64,000 nucleotides of DNA from Streptomyces roseus (GTDB lineage Bacteria > Actinomycetota > Actinomycetes > Streptomycetales > Streptomycetaceae). Location of the stretch: NCBI RefSeq assembly GCF_001044425.1, contig NZ_LFML01000126.1:62001-126000 (forward strand), read 5' to 3'. A model generated the notes under the pieces. It did not search any database. It saw only the letters and a list, made by a program, of their open reading frames with translations, and had not been told where the DNA came from. This document shows, one piece after another, positions 52,048-60,256 of the stretch. Every line of letters begins with the position of its first letter. The first letter of the stretch is position 1. Position numbers and translations under genes: made by a program.

Positions 52048-52644
52048 GTGGTCACAGTGAGTGAATCCATGGGCCAGTACGTGGGTGGCGACGAGCCGCA
52101 GGAGCAGACGGGTGAGGACGGCTCCGGCACCACGGAGCATAAGCCGGCACGCAAGGGTCTGCTGCGCGGCCGGAGAGCGCGATGGGCCGCAGCCGGTGCC
52201 GCTGCGGTCGTGGTGCTCGGCGGCGGCGCGGCTGCGGCGGCCATTCACCATCACGAAGAAGAAGGACGCGGCGAGCACAAGGTGGCGGCCGGAGACCATG
52301 AGCGGGGTGACGAATCGCGTGAGGACTCCGAGGGCCGTGACGGCCGTGGTGGGCACGACAGCCGGCACCGGGACGGTGAGCGCGGCCCGCGTGCTGACGA
52401 CGTGCGCGACGCGTCGACCGACAGCGCCCCGGCTCCACTGCCTTCGCTCTCCGCAGCGGACGCCGTGACCAAGGCCGCCGCAGCCGTCAACGACGGCAAG
52501 GTCGAGTCGCTGGCACCGGTCACGGAGCAGGGCGGAGGCCGCGCCTGGCGGATCGTCGTCGTCGGACCCGACGGTGTACGGCACGCGGTGACCGTCGACG
52601 GGGCCAACGGCACGCTGACCGGCAACAGCGTCCTGGGCGGCTGA
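52048..52644 (+). CDS. PepSY-domain membrane-anchored protein
   Basis: A 198-residue protein from GTG 52048 (AAGGGG just upstream; GTG 52057 possible). A polar N terminus is followed by one transmembrane helix RWAAAGAAAVVVLGGGAAAA (about residues 48-68), then a His/Glu/Arg/Asp-rich stretch (HHHEEEGRGEHK, about 70-120). A C-terminal PepSY domain follows: SAADAVTKAAAAVNDGKVES, GRAWRIVVVGPDGVRHAVTV. PepSY proteins next to two-component systems often modulate sensing or bind metals; the charged region suggests cation binding (inference). Confidence 0.85.
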   Translation: MVTVSESMGQYVGGDEPQEQTGEDGSGTTEHKPARKGLLRGRRARWAAAGAAAVVVLGGGAAAAAIHHHEEEGRGEHKVAAGDHERGDESREDSEGRDGRGGHDSRHRDGERGPRADDVRDASTDSAPAPLPSLSAADAVTKAAAAVNDGKVESLAPVTEQGGGRAWRIVVVGPDGVRHAVTVDGANGTLTGNSVLGG

Positions 52645-52702
52645 ACCGGACCGATCGAGCGGCGCGGCCCCGCCGCGCCGCGCAGAAAGGAGTGCCGCCG
52701 TC

Positions 52703-53503
52703 TTGGGCGCCACGACAACCCCCCGGGCGCACCGCCGCGCCCATGCCCAGGCCGTTCGCTCCGCGGTGAGCAAGGTCCCCGAGGTGACCGCGGTGTTCTG
52801 GATCGTCAAGATCCTCACCACCGGCATGGGCGAGACCACCTCCGACTACCTCGCACGGACCCTCGGGCCCGTCCCCGCGGTCGCGGCGGCCGGCCTCCTG
52901 CTGGTCGCCGCCTTGGTCGCACAGGCCCGTGCGCGTCGCTACGTCCCGGCCGTGTACTGGTTCGCCGTGGTCATGGTCAGCGTCTTCGGAACCATGGCCG
53001 CCGATGTCGCGCACGTCGCCCTCGGCGTGCCCTACGCGGTGTCCGCGGCGGCGTTCGCCCTGGCCCTGGCCCTGGTCTTCACGGTCTGGCGGCGGGCCGA
53101 GGGCACCCTCGCCGTCGAGACCGTGTCCGGCGGACGACGCGAGGTCTTCTACTGAACCGTGGTCATGGCCACCTTCGCCCTCGGCACGGCCGTCGGTGAC
53201 CTGACCGCGGCGACCCTGGGCTGGGGATACCTGCCGTCGGCACTGCTCTTCGCCGTATTGATCGCCCTGCCGGCGCTTGCCCACCGGCTGTTCGCCCTCC
53301 CGCCCGTGCTCGGCTTCTGGTGGGCGTACGTGCTCACCCGTCCCCTCGGCGCCTCCTTCGCGGACTGGGCCGGCGTCGGCGCCGAGCGCGGCGGCCTGGG
53401 CCTGGGCACCGGGCCGGTCAGCCTGGTCCTCACCGTGGTCATCGTCGCCGTGGTCCTGTGGCTGACCGCAGCCGACCGCCGCGCGACACGGTCTTCGTCC
53501 TGA
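52703..53503 (+). pseudogene. COG4705-type four-repeat membrane protein, TGA at an invariant Trp
   Basis: The frame from TTG 52703 runs to TGA 53153 and continues in the same frame to 53503, 266 residues if read through. The protein shows the family pattern [FY]W-x9-G-x4-D: FWIVKILTTGMGETTSD, YWFAVVMVSVFGTMAAD, then Y-stop-TVVMATFALGTAVGD, and FWWAYVLTRPLGASFAD. In both paralogues the stop position is Trp, so this is a TGG to TGA change or a decoded TGA. The truncated product would lack half its helices. It lies 58 bases after the PepSY gene. Confidence 0.8.
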
Positions 53504-53589
53504 CGCCGGGCCTCTGTCGCCGTACTCGATTGCGTGCACCACCGAGTACGGCGGCAGGGGTATGGCTGTCGTCATGTCCGGTGGGACAG

Positions 53590-53605
53590 TCAGGATGCGT
53601 TCAGG
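53590..53605 (+). promoter_or_regulatory. TTCAGG-type direct repeat before the second COG4705 gene
   Basis: TCAGGATGCGTTCAGG: TCAGG units 11 bases apart, 25 bases before ATG 53630. The geometry is the same as at 49713, suggesting control by the response regulator at 51236. Confidence 0.5.
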
Positions 53606-53629
53606 TTCCCGATGACACAGTCGGGCCGC

Positions 53630-54946
53630 ATGACCTACGAAACGTCTGAGAGTCCCACGGCTCCAGGGGCAGCCGCCCACCCAGGAGACCAGCTGCGCGT
53701 CGGCGAGAGCGTTCGCACGCCTGCCGGGCAGATGCTGAACAAGGTGCCCGAGGTCACGGTCTGGTTCTGGATCATCAAGATCCTGTGCACCACGGTCGGC
53801 GAGAGCTTCGCCGACTGGATCAACATGAACCTCGGTGTGGGCCTGCTCAACACGGCACTGATCTTCACGGGTGCCTTGGCGGCCGTCCTGGCCTGGCAGC
53901 TCAGCACCTCACGCTATATCCCGTTCGTGTACTGGCTCACCGTCGTGGTGGTCAGCGTGACGGGCACCCTCTACACCGACATCCTCACGGACAGCCTGGG
54001 AGTGCCCCTCGTCCTGAGCAGCGGCGTGTTCGCCGGCGTGCTCGCCGCGGTCTTCGGCATCTGGTACGTGAGGGAGCGGACCCTCTCGGTCCACAGCATC
54101 ACCACCCGGCTCCGCGAGCTCTTCTACTGGCTCGCGGTCCTGGTCACCTTCGCGCTCGGCACCGCCACCGGGGACTGGACCCTCGAACTCACCGGCTGGA
54201 CCGCGGGCGTCTCCGTGCTCCTGCCGCTCGGCCTGATCGCAGCGATCATCGTCGGTTGGCGCCTCGGCGCCAACGCCGTGCTCTCCTTCTGGCTGGCCTA
54301 CATCCTCACCCGCCCGCTCGGCGCCAACCTCGGAGACTGGCTCGGATCGCCCGGCCGCGACGGCGGCCTGGGCCTCGGCACCGCAATGACCAGCGTGATC
54401 TTCCTGCTCGCCATCCTCGCCACGGTCGTGTACCTCACGCTCAGCCGCAGTGATGTCATCGAGTCCCAGGAGCCGACCCGTGCCCCGCGGACGCCGAGCC
54501 CGGCGCGTGAGCGGGGCATGCTGGCCTACTACGTCGTCGTAGCCATCGCGGCCACGGCACTGCTCGCCTGGGCGAACCAGCAGCCGCACGCCTCTGCGAG
54601 CGAAGAAGCGGACACCACGGCGCCCATGGCCGGTCACATCACCCCACAGGAGGCGACGGCACCGTTCCCTGCGGCTGACATCGCCAAGTTCCGCACGATC
54701 ACCGCTGACACCCTGGCGAACGTCAACTCGGGTGATCAGCGAGCCGCGACCAGCCGCGTCACCGACCTGGAGACCGCGTGGGACGACGACCAGTCCACCC
54801 TCGAGCCCAAGAGCGAGAAGGCGTGGGGCTTCCTCGACGGGGAGATCGACCAGGTCCTCAAGGCCGTACGCGCCCCGCACCCCGACAAGGCCACCGAGGT
54901 CGACGCACTCAACACGCTCCTCACCTCTCTCGGTGGAACAACCTGA
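53630..54946 (+). CDS. COG4705-type four-repeat membrane protein with C-terminal extracytoplasmic domain
   Basis: A 438-residue protein from ATG 53630 (ATG 53612 is also possible). A polar N terminus leads to KVPEVTVWFW. Four helix pairs carry [FY]W-x9-G-x4-D at residues 46-62, 101-117, 166-182 and 220-236: FWIIKILCTTVGESFAD, YWLTVVVVSVTGTLYTD, YWLAVLVTFALGTATGD, FWLAYILTRPLGANLGD. After helix 8 and a linker, one more hydrophobic helix (about 295-315) precedes a helical domain (about 345-438; DIAKFRTITADTLANVNSGD, AWDDDQSTLEPKSEKAWGFL). Four symmetric Gly/Asp positions within the membrane suggest a cation pathway, but no function is established. Confidence 0.8.
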   Translation: MTYETSESPTAPGAAAHPGDQLRVGESVRTPAGQMLNKVPEVTVWFWIIKILCTTVGESFADWINMNLGVGLLNTALIFTGALAAVLAWQLSTSRYIPFVYWLTVVVVSVTGTLYTDILTDSLGVPLVLSSGVFAGVLAAVFGIWYVRERTLSVHSITTRLRELFYWLAVLVTFALGTATGDWTLELTGWTAGVSVLLPLGLIAAIIVGWRLGANAVLSFWLAYILTRPLGANLGDWLGSPGRDGGLGLGTAMTSVIFLLAILATVVYLTLSRSDVIESQEPTRAPRTPSPARERGMLAYYVVVAIAATALLAWANQQPHASASEEADTTAPMAGHITPQEATAPFPAADIAKFRTITADTLANVNSGDQRAATSRVTDLETAWDDDQSTLEPKSEKAWGFLDGEIDQVLKAVRAPHPDKATEVDALNTLLTSLGGTT

Positions 54947-55207
54947 CGGACGGTGGACGCCCCGGCGCATTCCCATGCGTCGGGGCAGGAGGACAGTGAA
55001 ACGAGTGCCTGCTGGGGCGCGTGAGGTGGGGCTTTACCGTCGTCTCACCGTGGACGGGCCGGACGCTAACCAGCCACTGCCTAGCGTCGGAGGAGACCTA
55101 TCGCTCGTTCGTCTCCGGAAAGGCACCATGATCATGCGACCTGCCGCCATTCCTGCCCCAATGCCCGCCTACCGGGTCGACCGGCCGGGACGCCGAGGGG
55201 GCCTGCC

Positions 55208-56773
55208 GTGACCACCGCCGACACCCTGCTCCTGCGCTGCGAGCAGGCGGCCCGCACCCACGGGAACGAGCCGACCGCCCAGGGCGCCGTGAACAGCGCC
55301 ACGTGCGAGGTCCATGCCGGCGACCGGATCGCCATCATGGGCCCTTCGGGATCCGGCAAGTCGACCCTGCTGCACCTCATGGCAGACGTCGTCCAACCCA
55401 CGGCCGGAGAGATCAGCTGGCCTGGGCTTCCACGAGTGCCGGCGCGCGGGCAGGTCGGAGTCGTGCTTGAGGGACCCACCCTCGTGCCGGCACTGAACGT
55501 GGCGGAGAACGCCGCGCTGCCCCTGGTTCTGGCCGGTGTTCCCAAGGAATCCGCGCACCTCAGAGCGCTGCACTGCCTCACTGTCGTGGCAGCTGCCGAA
55601 CTCGCCCACAAAATGCCCGCCGAACTCTCCGGCGGCCAGGCCAAGCACGTCGCCATCGCCCGCACCCTGGCCACCGCCCCACGCCTGATCCTGGCGGACG
55701 ACCCCACCAGCGATTTCGACCCCGACACGGGCCGACGGGTCATGGACGTACTCTTCGCGGCGGCGGACGAGGCGGGAGCGGCCCTCGTGGTTGCCACACG
55801 TGACCCGGAGGTCGCAGGACGACTCCGCAAGCGTTGGGCGATGCACGAAGGGCGCCTCCATCTCTCACCACGTCCGCCGTCCCCGGTGACGAAGGCGCGA
55901 TGGGCCCCCGTACTCACTCTGCCCGCCGTGGAGGGAGAGAGCACGGCCCAGTACGTGGTCCGGAAGCTGCCAGAGGTCACCCTCGCCTTCTGGATCATGA
56001 AGATCGCCGCCACCACCCTGGGCGAGACCGCCGGAGACCTCTTCGCGCAGACCCTGCGCCTGGGCTACTTCCTCACGACGATCGCCCTGTTCCTCATGTT
56101 CGTGGTGACCCTGCTGGTGCAGCTGCGGGCGAAGCACTACAACCCGTTCTTCTACTGGCCCGTCATCGTCTCCACGAGCATGGTCGGCACCACCGTCTCG
56201 GACTTCATGAACCGTGACGCCAGCTCCAAGTACCTCGCGAAGGGCACCACTGCCCTGGGGTGGGGACCACAAGGTCTGGGGCTCGGCTACCCCACCGGCG
56301 CGGCCATACTGATCACCCTGCTCGGTGTGATCTTCGTCGCCTGGAAGTTCACCGGCCAGACCTTCGTCATCCGCGACATCGTGACCTTCCGCGGTGAGGT
56401 GCTGTTCTGGTCGGCCATCCTCGTCTCGAACACCCTGGGCACCTCGATGGGCGATTTCCTCTCCGACAGCTCAGGACTCGGCTACGTGGGGAGCGTCCTG
56501 CTGATCACCGGCGTCCTCCTCGTCCTCGTCGCCCTGATCCGCGTGCCGTTCGTCCCCAACGTCGTCCTCTTCTGGATCGCCTTCGTCCTCACCCGCCCCT
56601 TCGGCGCCACCGCGGGCGACTACCTCACCAAGCCCATTGCCAAGGGAGGGCTCGACCTGGGCACCGCCGGTTCCTCGGCGGTACTCCTGGCCGTCCTTTT
56701 CGCCTTCATGGCCTACGGACACTTCCGTGACCGGGCACGCGGCGGAGGGGCTCACGGCGAGATCCCGCAATAG
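55208..56773 (+). CDS. Fusion of a degenerate ABC ATPase and a COG4705-type membrane domain
   Basis: A 521-residue protein from GTG 55208, with GAGGGGG upstream. Residues 1-225 align with the ATPase at 45170 (Walker A GPSGSGKSTLLHLM and signature LSGGQAKHVAIARTL are kept). The catalytic residues are changed: Q-loop VVLEGPTLVPAL (Gln to Glu), Walker B LILADDPTSDFD (Glu to Asp) and switch ATRDPEVAG (His to Arg). From about 245, the four-repeat membrane domain follows: FWIMKIAATTLGETAGD, YWPVIVSTSMVGTTVSD, FWSAILVSNTLGTSMGD, FWIAFVLTRPFGATAGD (starting near residues 260, 316, 399, 455). Probably a nucleotide-binding but ATP-hydrolysis-poor regulatory domain on a membrane protein. Confidence 0.85.
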   Translation: MTTADTLLLRCEQAARTHGNEPTAQGAVNSATCEVHAGDRIAIMGPSGSGKSTLLHLMADVVQPTAGEISWPGLPRVPARGQVGVVLEGPTLVPALNVAENAALPLVLAGVPKESAHLRALHCLTVVAAAELAHKMPAELSGGQAKHVAIARTLATAPRLILADDPTSDFDPDTGRRVMDVLFAAADEAGAALVVATRDPEVAGRLRKRWAMHEGRLHLSPRPPSPVTKARWAPVLTLPAVEGESTAQYVVRKLPEVTLAFWIMKIAATTLGETAGDLFAQTLRLGYFLTTIALFLMFVVTLLVQLRAKHYNPFFYWPVIVSTSMVGTTVSDFMNRDASSKYLAKGTTALGWGPQGLGLGYPTGAAILITLLGVIFVAWKFTGQTFVIRDIVTFRGEVLFWSAILVSNTLGTSMGDFLSDSSGLGYVGSVLLITGVLLVLVALIRVPFVPNVVLFWIAFVLTRPFGATAGDYLTKPIAKGGLDLGTAGSSAVLLAVLFAFMAYGHFRDRARGGGAHGEIPQ

Positions 56774-56804
56774 CCGGTCGCGTACGCCGTCCCCCTCGCC
56801 GTTC

Positions 56805-57653
56805 CTACCGAGGTGCGGGCTGACTGGTCGTGGGCGCCGGCACGGCCGCCCGCCGGCTGCGTTCCGGGAGGAGGAAGACGAGCATGACCGGTACGACGTA
56901 CAGCGCCCACACGGTGGTTTGCAGGACGGTGGGGTCGGGCTGGAAGTTGAGGACGCCCTTGAGGAGGGTGCCGTACCAGGAGTCGGGCGGGATCGTGGCG
57001 GAGATGTCGAAGGCGAGGCTGTGGAGGCCTGGCAGCAGGTCGGCCTCCTGGAGGTCGTGGATGCCGTACGCCAGGACTCCGGCGGCGACGACGACGAGCA
57101 TGGCGCCGGTCCAGCGGAAGAACTTGGCCAGGTTGATCTTCAGTGCGCCCTTGTAGAAGAGCCAGCCCAGGAGGACGGAGGTCGCCAGCCCGAGGAGGGC
57201 GCCGATGAGCGGGCGGACCCCGTCGCCGGTGGCCTGGACGGCGGTCCAGATGAACAGGGAGGTCTCCAGTCCCTCACGGCCAACGGCGAAGAAGGAGGTG
57301 ATGACCAGGGCTCCGGTGCCGATGGCGAGGGCCGCGTCCAGCTTGTCCTGGAGTTCGCTCTTGAGGTGGCGGGCGGTGCGCCGCATCCAGAACACCATCC
57401 AGGTGACCAGGGCGACGGACAGGACGGACAGGCTGCCCCCGAGGGCTTCCTTGGCCTGGAAGGTCAGGGTCGAGGACCCGAACTGCAGCAGGGCGCCGAA
57501 CGCGAGGGAAAGCGCGGCGGCGATGCCCACGCCGGCCCAGACGGGCGGCAGGCGGCGGCTGTTGCCCGTCTTGACGAGGTAGGCGACGAGGATGCAGACG
57601 ACGAGGCTCGCCTCGAGTCCCTCGCGCAGCCCGATGAGGTAGTTCCCGAACAC
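56805..57653 (-). CDS. efeU: EfeU/Ftr1-type iron permease
   Basis: 282 residues from GTG 57653 (VFGNYLIGLREGLEAS), with AAAGG upstream; the open frame above this overlaps efeB and is unrelated. Both iron-channel REGLE motifs are present (LREGLEAS at residue 9 and GREGLETS near 138), in about seven hydrophobic helices. In EfeUOB systems EfeU moves iron across the membrane. Last gene of efeO-efeB-efeU. Confidence 0.93.
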   Translation of the reverse strand: MFGNYLIGLREGLEASLVVCILVAYLVKTGNSRRLPPVWAGVGIAAALSLAFGALLQFGSSTLTFQAKEALGGSLSVLSVALVTWMVFWMRRTARHLKSELQDKLDAALAIGTGALVITSFFAVGREGLETSLFIWTAVQATGDGVRPLIGALLGLATSVLLGWLFYKGALKINLAKFFRWTGAMLVVVAAGVLAYGIHDLQEADLLPGLHSLAFDISATIPPDSWYGTLLKGVLNFQPDPTVLQTTVWALYVVPVMLVFLLPERSRRAAVPAPTTSQPAPR

Positions 57654-57699
57654 GTCGGTTGCCTTTCTGAGTGACGGGACCGCTGGTGGTCCCGAGGGG

Positions 57700-58950
57700 T
57701 TACGCGAACAGTTCCCGGCCCCACCAGTCGTCCGTGTTCCGGACGCCCGGGGGGATCGCGAAGATCGCCGAACCCACGTGCTGGGTGTACTCGTTGAGTG
57801 CGTCGTTGCGGGCGAGGGAGGTCTGCACCGGGATGAACCCGGTCCGGACGTCACGCTGGTAGGCGAGGAAGAACAGGCCGGATTCCAGGCGGCCGAGGCC
57901 GTCCGTGCCGTCGGTGAAGGAGTAGCCGCGGCGCAGGATGGTGGCCCCGCCGTTGCTGTCCGGGTGCGCGAGCCGTACGTGCGAGTCCGGCTTCATGGCC
58001 TTGAGGAACGGCTCGTCGTGCTCCCTCGCCTTGCCGACCGGAGCGCCTTCCCGCTTGTCGCGGCCGAAGATGTCCTCCTGCTCGGCGAGCGGAGTGCGGT
58101 CCCAGGTCTCGATGTGCATCCGGATGCGCCGGGCCACCAGGTAGGAGCCGCCGTCCATCCAGGCCGCGTCCTTGCCGGCCGCCCACACGAACTTGTCCAG
58201 GCGGTCGGTCTCGGTGCCGGCGATGTTGCGGGTGCCGTCCTTGAAGCCGAACAGGTTGCGCGGGGTCTGGGCGTCCGGGGTGGTCGACGAGGTCTTGCCG
58301 AAGCCCAGTTGGGACCAGCGCACCGCGACTTTACCGAATCCGATGCGTGCCAGGTTGCGGATGGCGTGCACCGCGATCTGCGGGTCGTCGGCGCAGGCCT
58401 GGATGCACAGGTCGCCGTCGGACCGGGCCGGATCCAGGTTGTCGTGGGGGAACTTGGGCAGGTCCACCAGGGCTGCGGGCCGCCGGTCGGCGAGGCCGAA
58501 GCGGCCGTCGAAGAGCGAAGGGCCGAAGCCGATGGTGAGGGTGAGCCGGGAGGGCTTGAGGCCGAGCGCCTCACCCGTGTCGTCCGGAGGCGCCTCGGGC
58601 AGGCCGCCGTACGCGCCCTCGCCGACTTCCCGGCCGGCGGTCATCCGCTCGGCTGCCCGGGTCCAGTCCTTCAGCAGCTGGATCAGCTCGGCCCGGTCCT
58701 TGGTCTTCACGTCGAACGCGGCGAAGTGCAGACGGTCCTGGACCGCGGTGGCTATGCCGGCCTGGTGCGGGCCGTGGAAGGGGACGGCGGAGCCGGTGTC
58801 GGCCACCGTCGCGACGTCCTCCCGGCCGGTGACGGCGGCCGTGACGCCGCCGGCCGCGGCGGCACCGAGCGCGAGCCCGGCACCGCCCCAACCGATCACG
58901 GCACGACGGGAGGGGCTGGGGTTCTCGCTCGTCTCGCGCACGGTGGTCAC
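57700..58950 (-). CDS. efeB: EfeB, Tat-exported Dyp-type haem peroxidase
   Basis: 416 residues from GTG 58950, with AGGAAG upstream. The twin-arginine signal is SRRAVIGWGGAGLALGAAAA. The Dyp-type GxxDG motif is present as FGFKDGTRNI, and later RRGYSFTDG and FLAYQRDVRTGFIPVQ are typical of EfeB/DeferroX-type peroxidases. It probably oxidises ferrous iron outside the membrane for uptake. It lies 23 bases after efeO and 46 before efeU. Confidence 0.94.
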   Translation of the reverse strand: MTTVRETSENPSPSRRAVIGWGGAGLALGAAAAGGVTAAVTGREDVATVADTGSAVPFHGPHQAGIATAVQDRLHFAAFDVKTKDRAELIQLLKDWTRAAERMTAGREVGEGAYGGLPEAPPDDTGEALGLKPSRLTLTIGFGPSLFDGRFGLADRRPAALVDLPKFPHDNLDPARSDGDLCIQACADDPQIAVHAIRNLARIGFGKVAVRWSQLGFGKTSSTTPDAQTPRNLFGFKDGTRNIAGTETDRLDKFVWAAGKDAAWMDGGSYLVARRIRMHIETWDRTPLAEQEDIFGRDKREGAPVGKAREHDEPFLKAMKPDSHVRLAHPDSNGGATILRRGYSFTDGTDGLGRLESGLFFLAYQRDVRTGFIPVQTSLARNDALNEYTQHVGSAIFAIPPGVRNTDDWWGRELFA

Positions 58951-58973
58951 GTCGTCTTCCTGGTGCGGCCGGT

Positions 58974-60128
58974 TCACTTCGTCACGGCGGCGGCGAGCTT
59001 GGACAGGGGCTCGGCAAGCGCGTTGACGCCGTCCGACAGCTCCTTGCGCTCCGTCTCACCGACCTTGTCGTAGGAGGTGAAGTCGTAGCCGTTCTTGTCG
59101 GCGCGGTACTTGTCGAGGAGGGTATTCAGGGCGGCGAACTGCTTGTCCAGCTCGGTGACCAGCTGGGGGTCGTTCTTCGCCGCGACCGGCTTGAGCAGCT
59201 CGAAGGACTTCTGAGCGCCTTCCACGTTGCCCTTGAAATCGATCAGGTCCGTGTGCGAGTAGCGCTCCTCCTCGCCCGTGACCTTGTTCCTCGACACCTC
59301 GTCCAGCAGTTCCTTGGCGCCGTTCGCCATCGAGGTGGGAGTGATCTCGGCGGTGCCGACCCGCTTCACCCAGTCCTGAAGGTCCTTGTCGAGCAGGTCG
59401 GCCAGTTCCTTCTCGCGGTCGCCGATCTTGCCGTCCTGCCACAGCGCCTTCTCCAGGCGGTGCCAGCCGGTCCAGTCCTTCGCCGGGTCCTGGCCGGCCT
59501 CCAGGCCGTCCTCGCGGACGTCGACCTTGGGGTCGATGTCGCCGAAGGACTCGGCGACCGGCTCGGTGCGCTCCCAGCCGATGCGGGAGGCGGCGTACGC
59601 CTTCTTCGCGGCCTCCACGTCACCGGCCCGGACCGCGTCGGTGAACTCCTTGGCCTTGGGCAGGGTCTCGTCGGCCTGGGTCTGAACGTACTGGCGGAAC
59701 GCGGCGACGGCGGCGTCCATCTCGGGCGACCGCTTGGCCGTAGCGGCGCCGGTGACGGTCACCTTCTGGCGGATGCCGTCGCCCTTCATACCTGGCTTGC
59801 AGGCGATCTCGTAGTCACCGGCCTTGACCTCGGCGGTGATGGAAGCCTTGGTGCCCGGCCCGATGTTCTCGCGCTCGGCGGCGATCCGGTCGTCGGGGAA
59901 GAGCACATAGACCTCGGTCACCTTGCTGCCGCGGTTCTCCACGTCGAGCTTCAGGTGCCCGGCGGGAATGTCCTTCTTCGAGACCTCGCAGGCGTCGTCC
60001 TTCGCGACCACCTGGACGGCTCCGTCCGCAGTCGTGGAGTCGCTCTTCTGCGTGCAACCCGCCAGTGATGCGACGACGGCCATCGCGCTACCGATGCCGA
60101 TGAACAGATGGCGGGGGCTGGCAGACAT
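58974..60128 (-). CDS. efeO: EfeO, cupredoxin-imelysin (M75) iron-binding lipoprotein
   Basis: 384 residues from ATG 60128 (GAGG six bases upstream; ATG 60146 also possible). The signal ends in the lipobox LAGC. The N-terminal cupredoxin-like domain (about 35-125) is followed by an M75/imelysin domain with the HxxE metal motif GWHRLEKALW (near residue 230). It delivers iron to EfeU together with EfeB. Its promoter carries an iron box and a BlaI-type palindrome. Confidence 0.94.
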   Translation of the reverse strand: MSASPRHLFIGIGSAMAVVASLAGCTQKSDSTTADGAVQVVAKDDACEVSKKDIPAGHLKLDVENRGSKVTEVYVLFPDDRIAAERENIGPGTKASITAEVKAGDYEIACKPGMKGDGIRQKVTVTGAATAKRSPEMDAAVAAFRQYVQTQADETLPKAKEFTDAVRAGDVEAAKKAYAASRIGWERTEPVAESFGDIDPKVDVREDGLEAGQDPAKDWTGWHRLEKALWQDGKIGDREKELADLLDKDLQDWVKRVGTAEITPTSMANGAKELLDEVSRNKVTGEEERYSHTDLIDFKGNVEGAQKSFELLKPVAAKNDPQLVTELDKQFAALNTLLDKYRADKNGYDFTSYDKVGETERKELSDGVNALAEPLSKLAAAVTK

Positions 60129-60191
60129 GGACGCCTCGATTCGCATGGGTGGGGCCTGATCAGCCCGGACCGACTCACAAGCCGTCGCGGA

Positions 60192-60209
60192 GTCTACATA
60201 AATGTAGTC
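60192..60209. promoter_or_regulatory. BlaI-type operator in the efeO promoter
   Basis: The minus strand reads GACTACATTTATGTAGAC, a palindrome about 65 bases before efeO. It matches the site before blaI (GACTACTGTGGTGTAGAC) at 14 of 18 positions, including all twelve outer bases. Confidence 0.6.
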
Positions 60210-60211
60210 GC

Positions 60212-60230
60212 TGAGGAAAGGCTGCCCTAA
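60212..60230. promoter_or_regulatory. Iron box (DmdR/IdeR-type)
   Basis: The minus strand reads TTAGGGCAGCCTTTCCTCA, close to the actinomycete iron-box consensus TTAGGTTAGGCTCACCTAA. It lies directly beside the BlaI-type palindrome, about 85 bases before efeO. Confidence 0.65.
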
Positions 60231-60256
60231 CTTCGAGACGGGGTGCCGGTGGCGGC

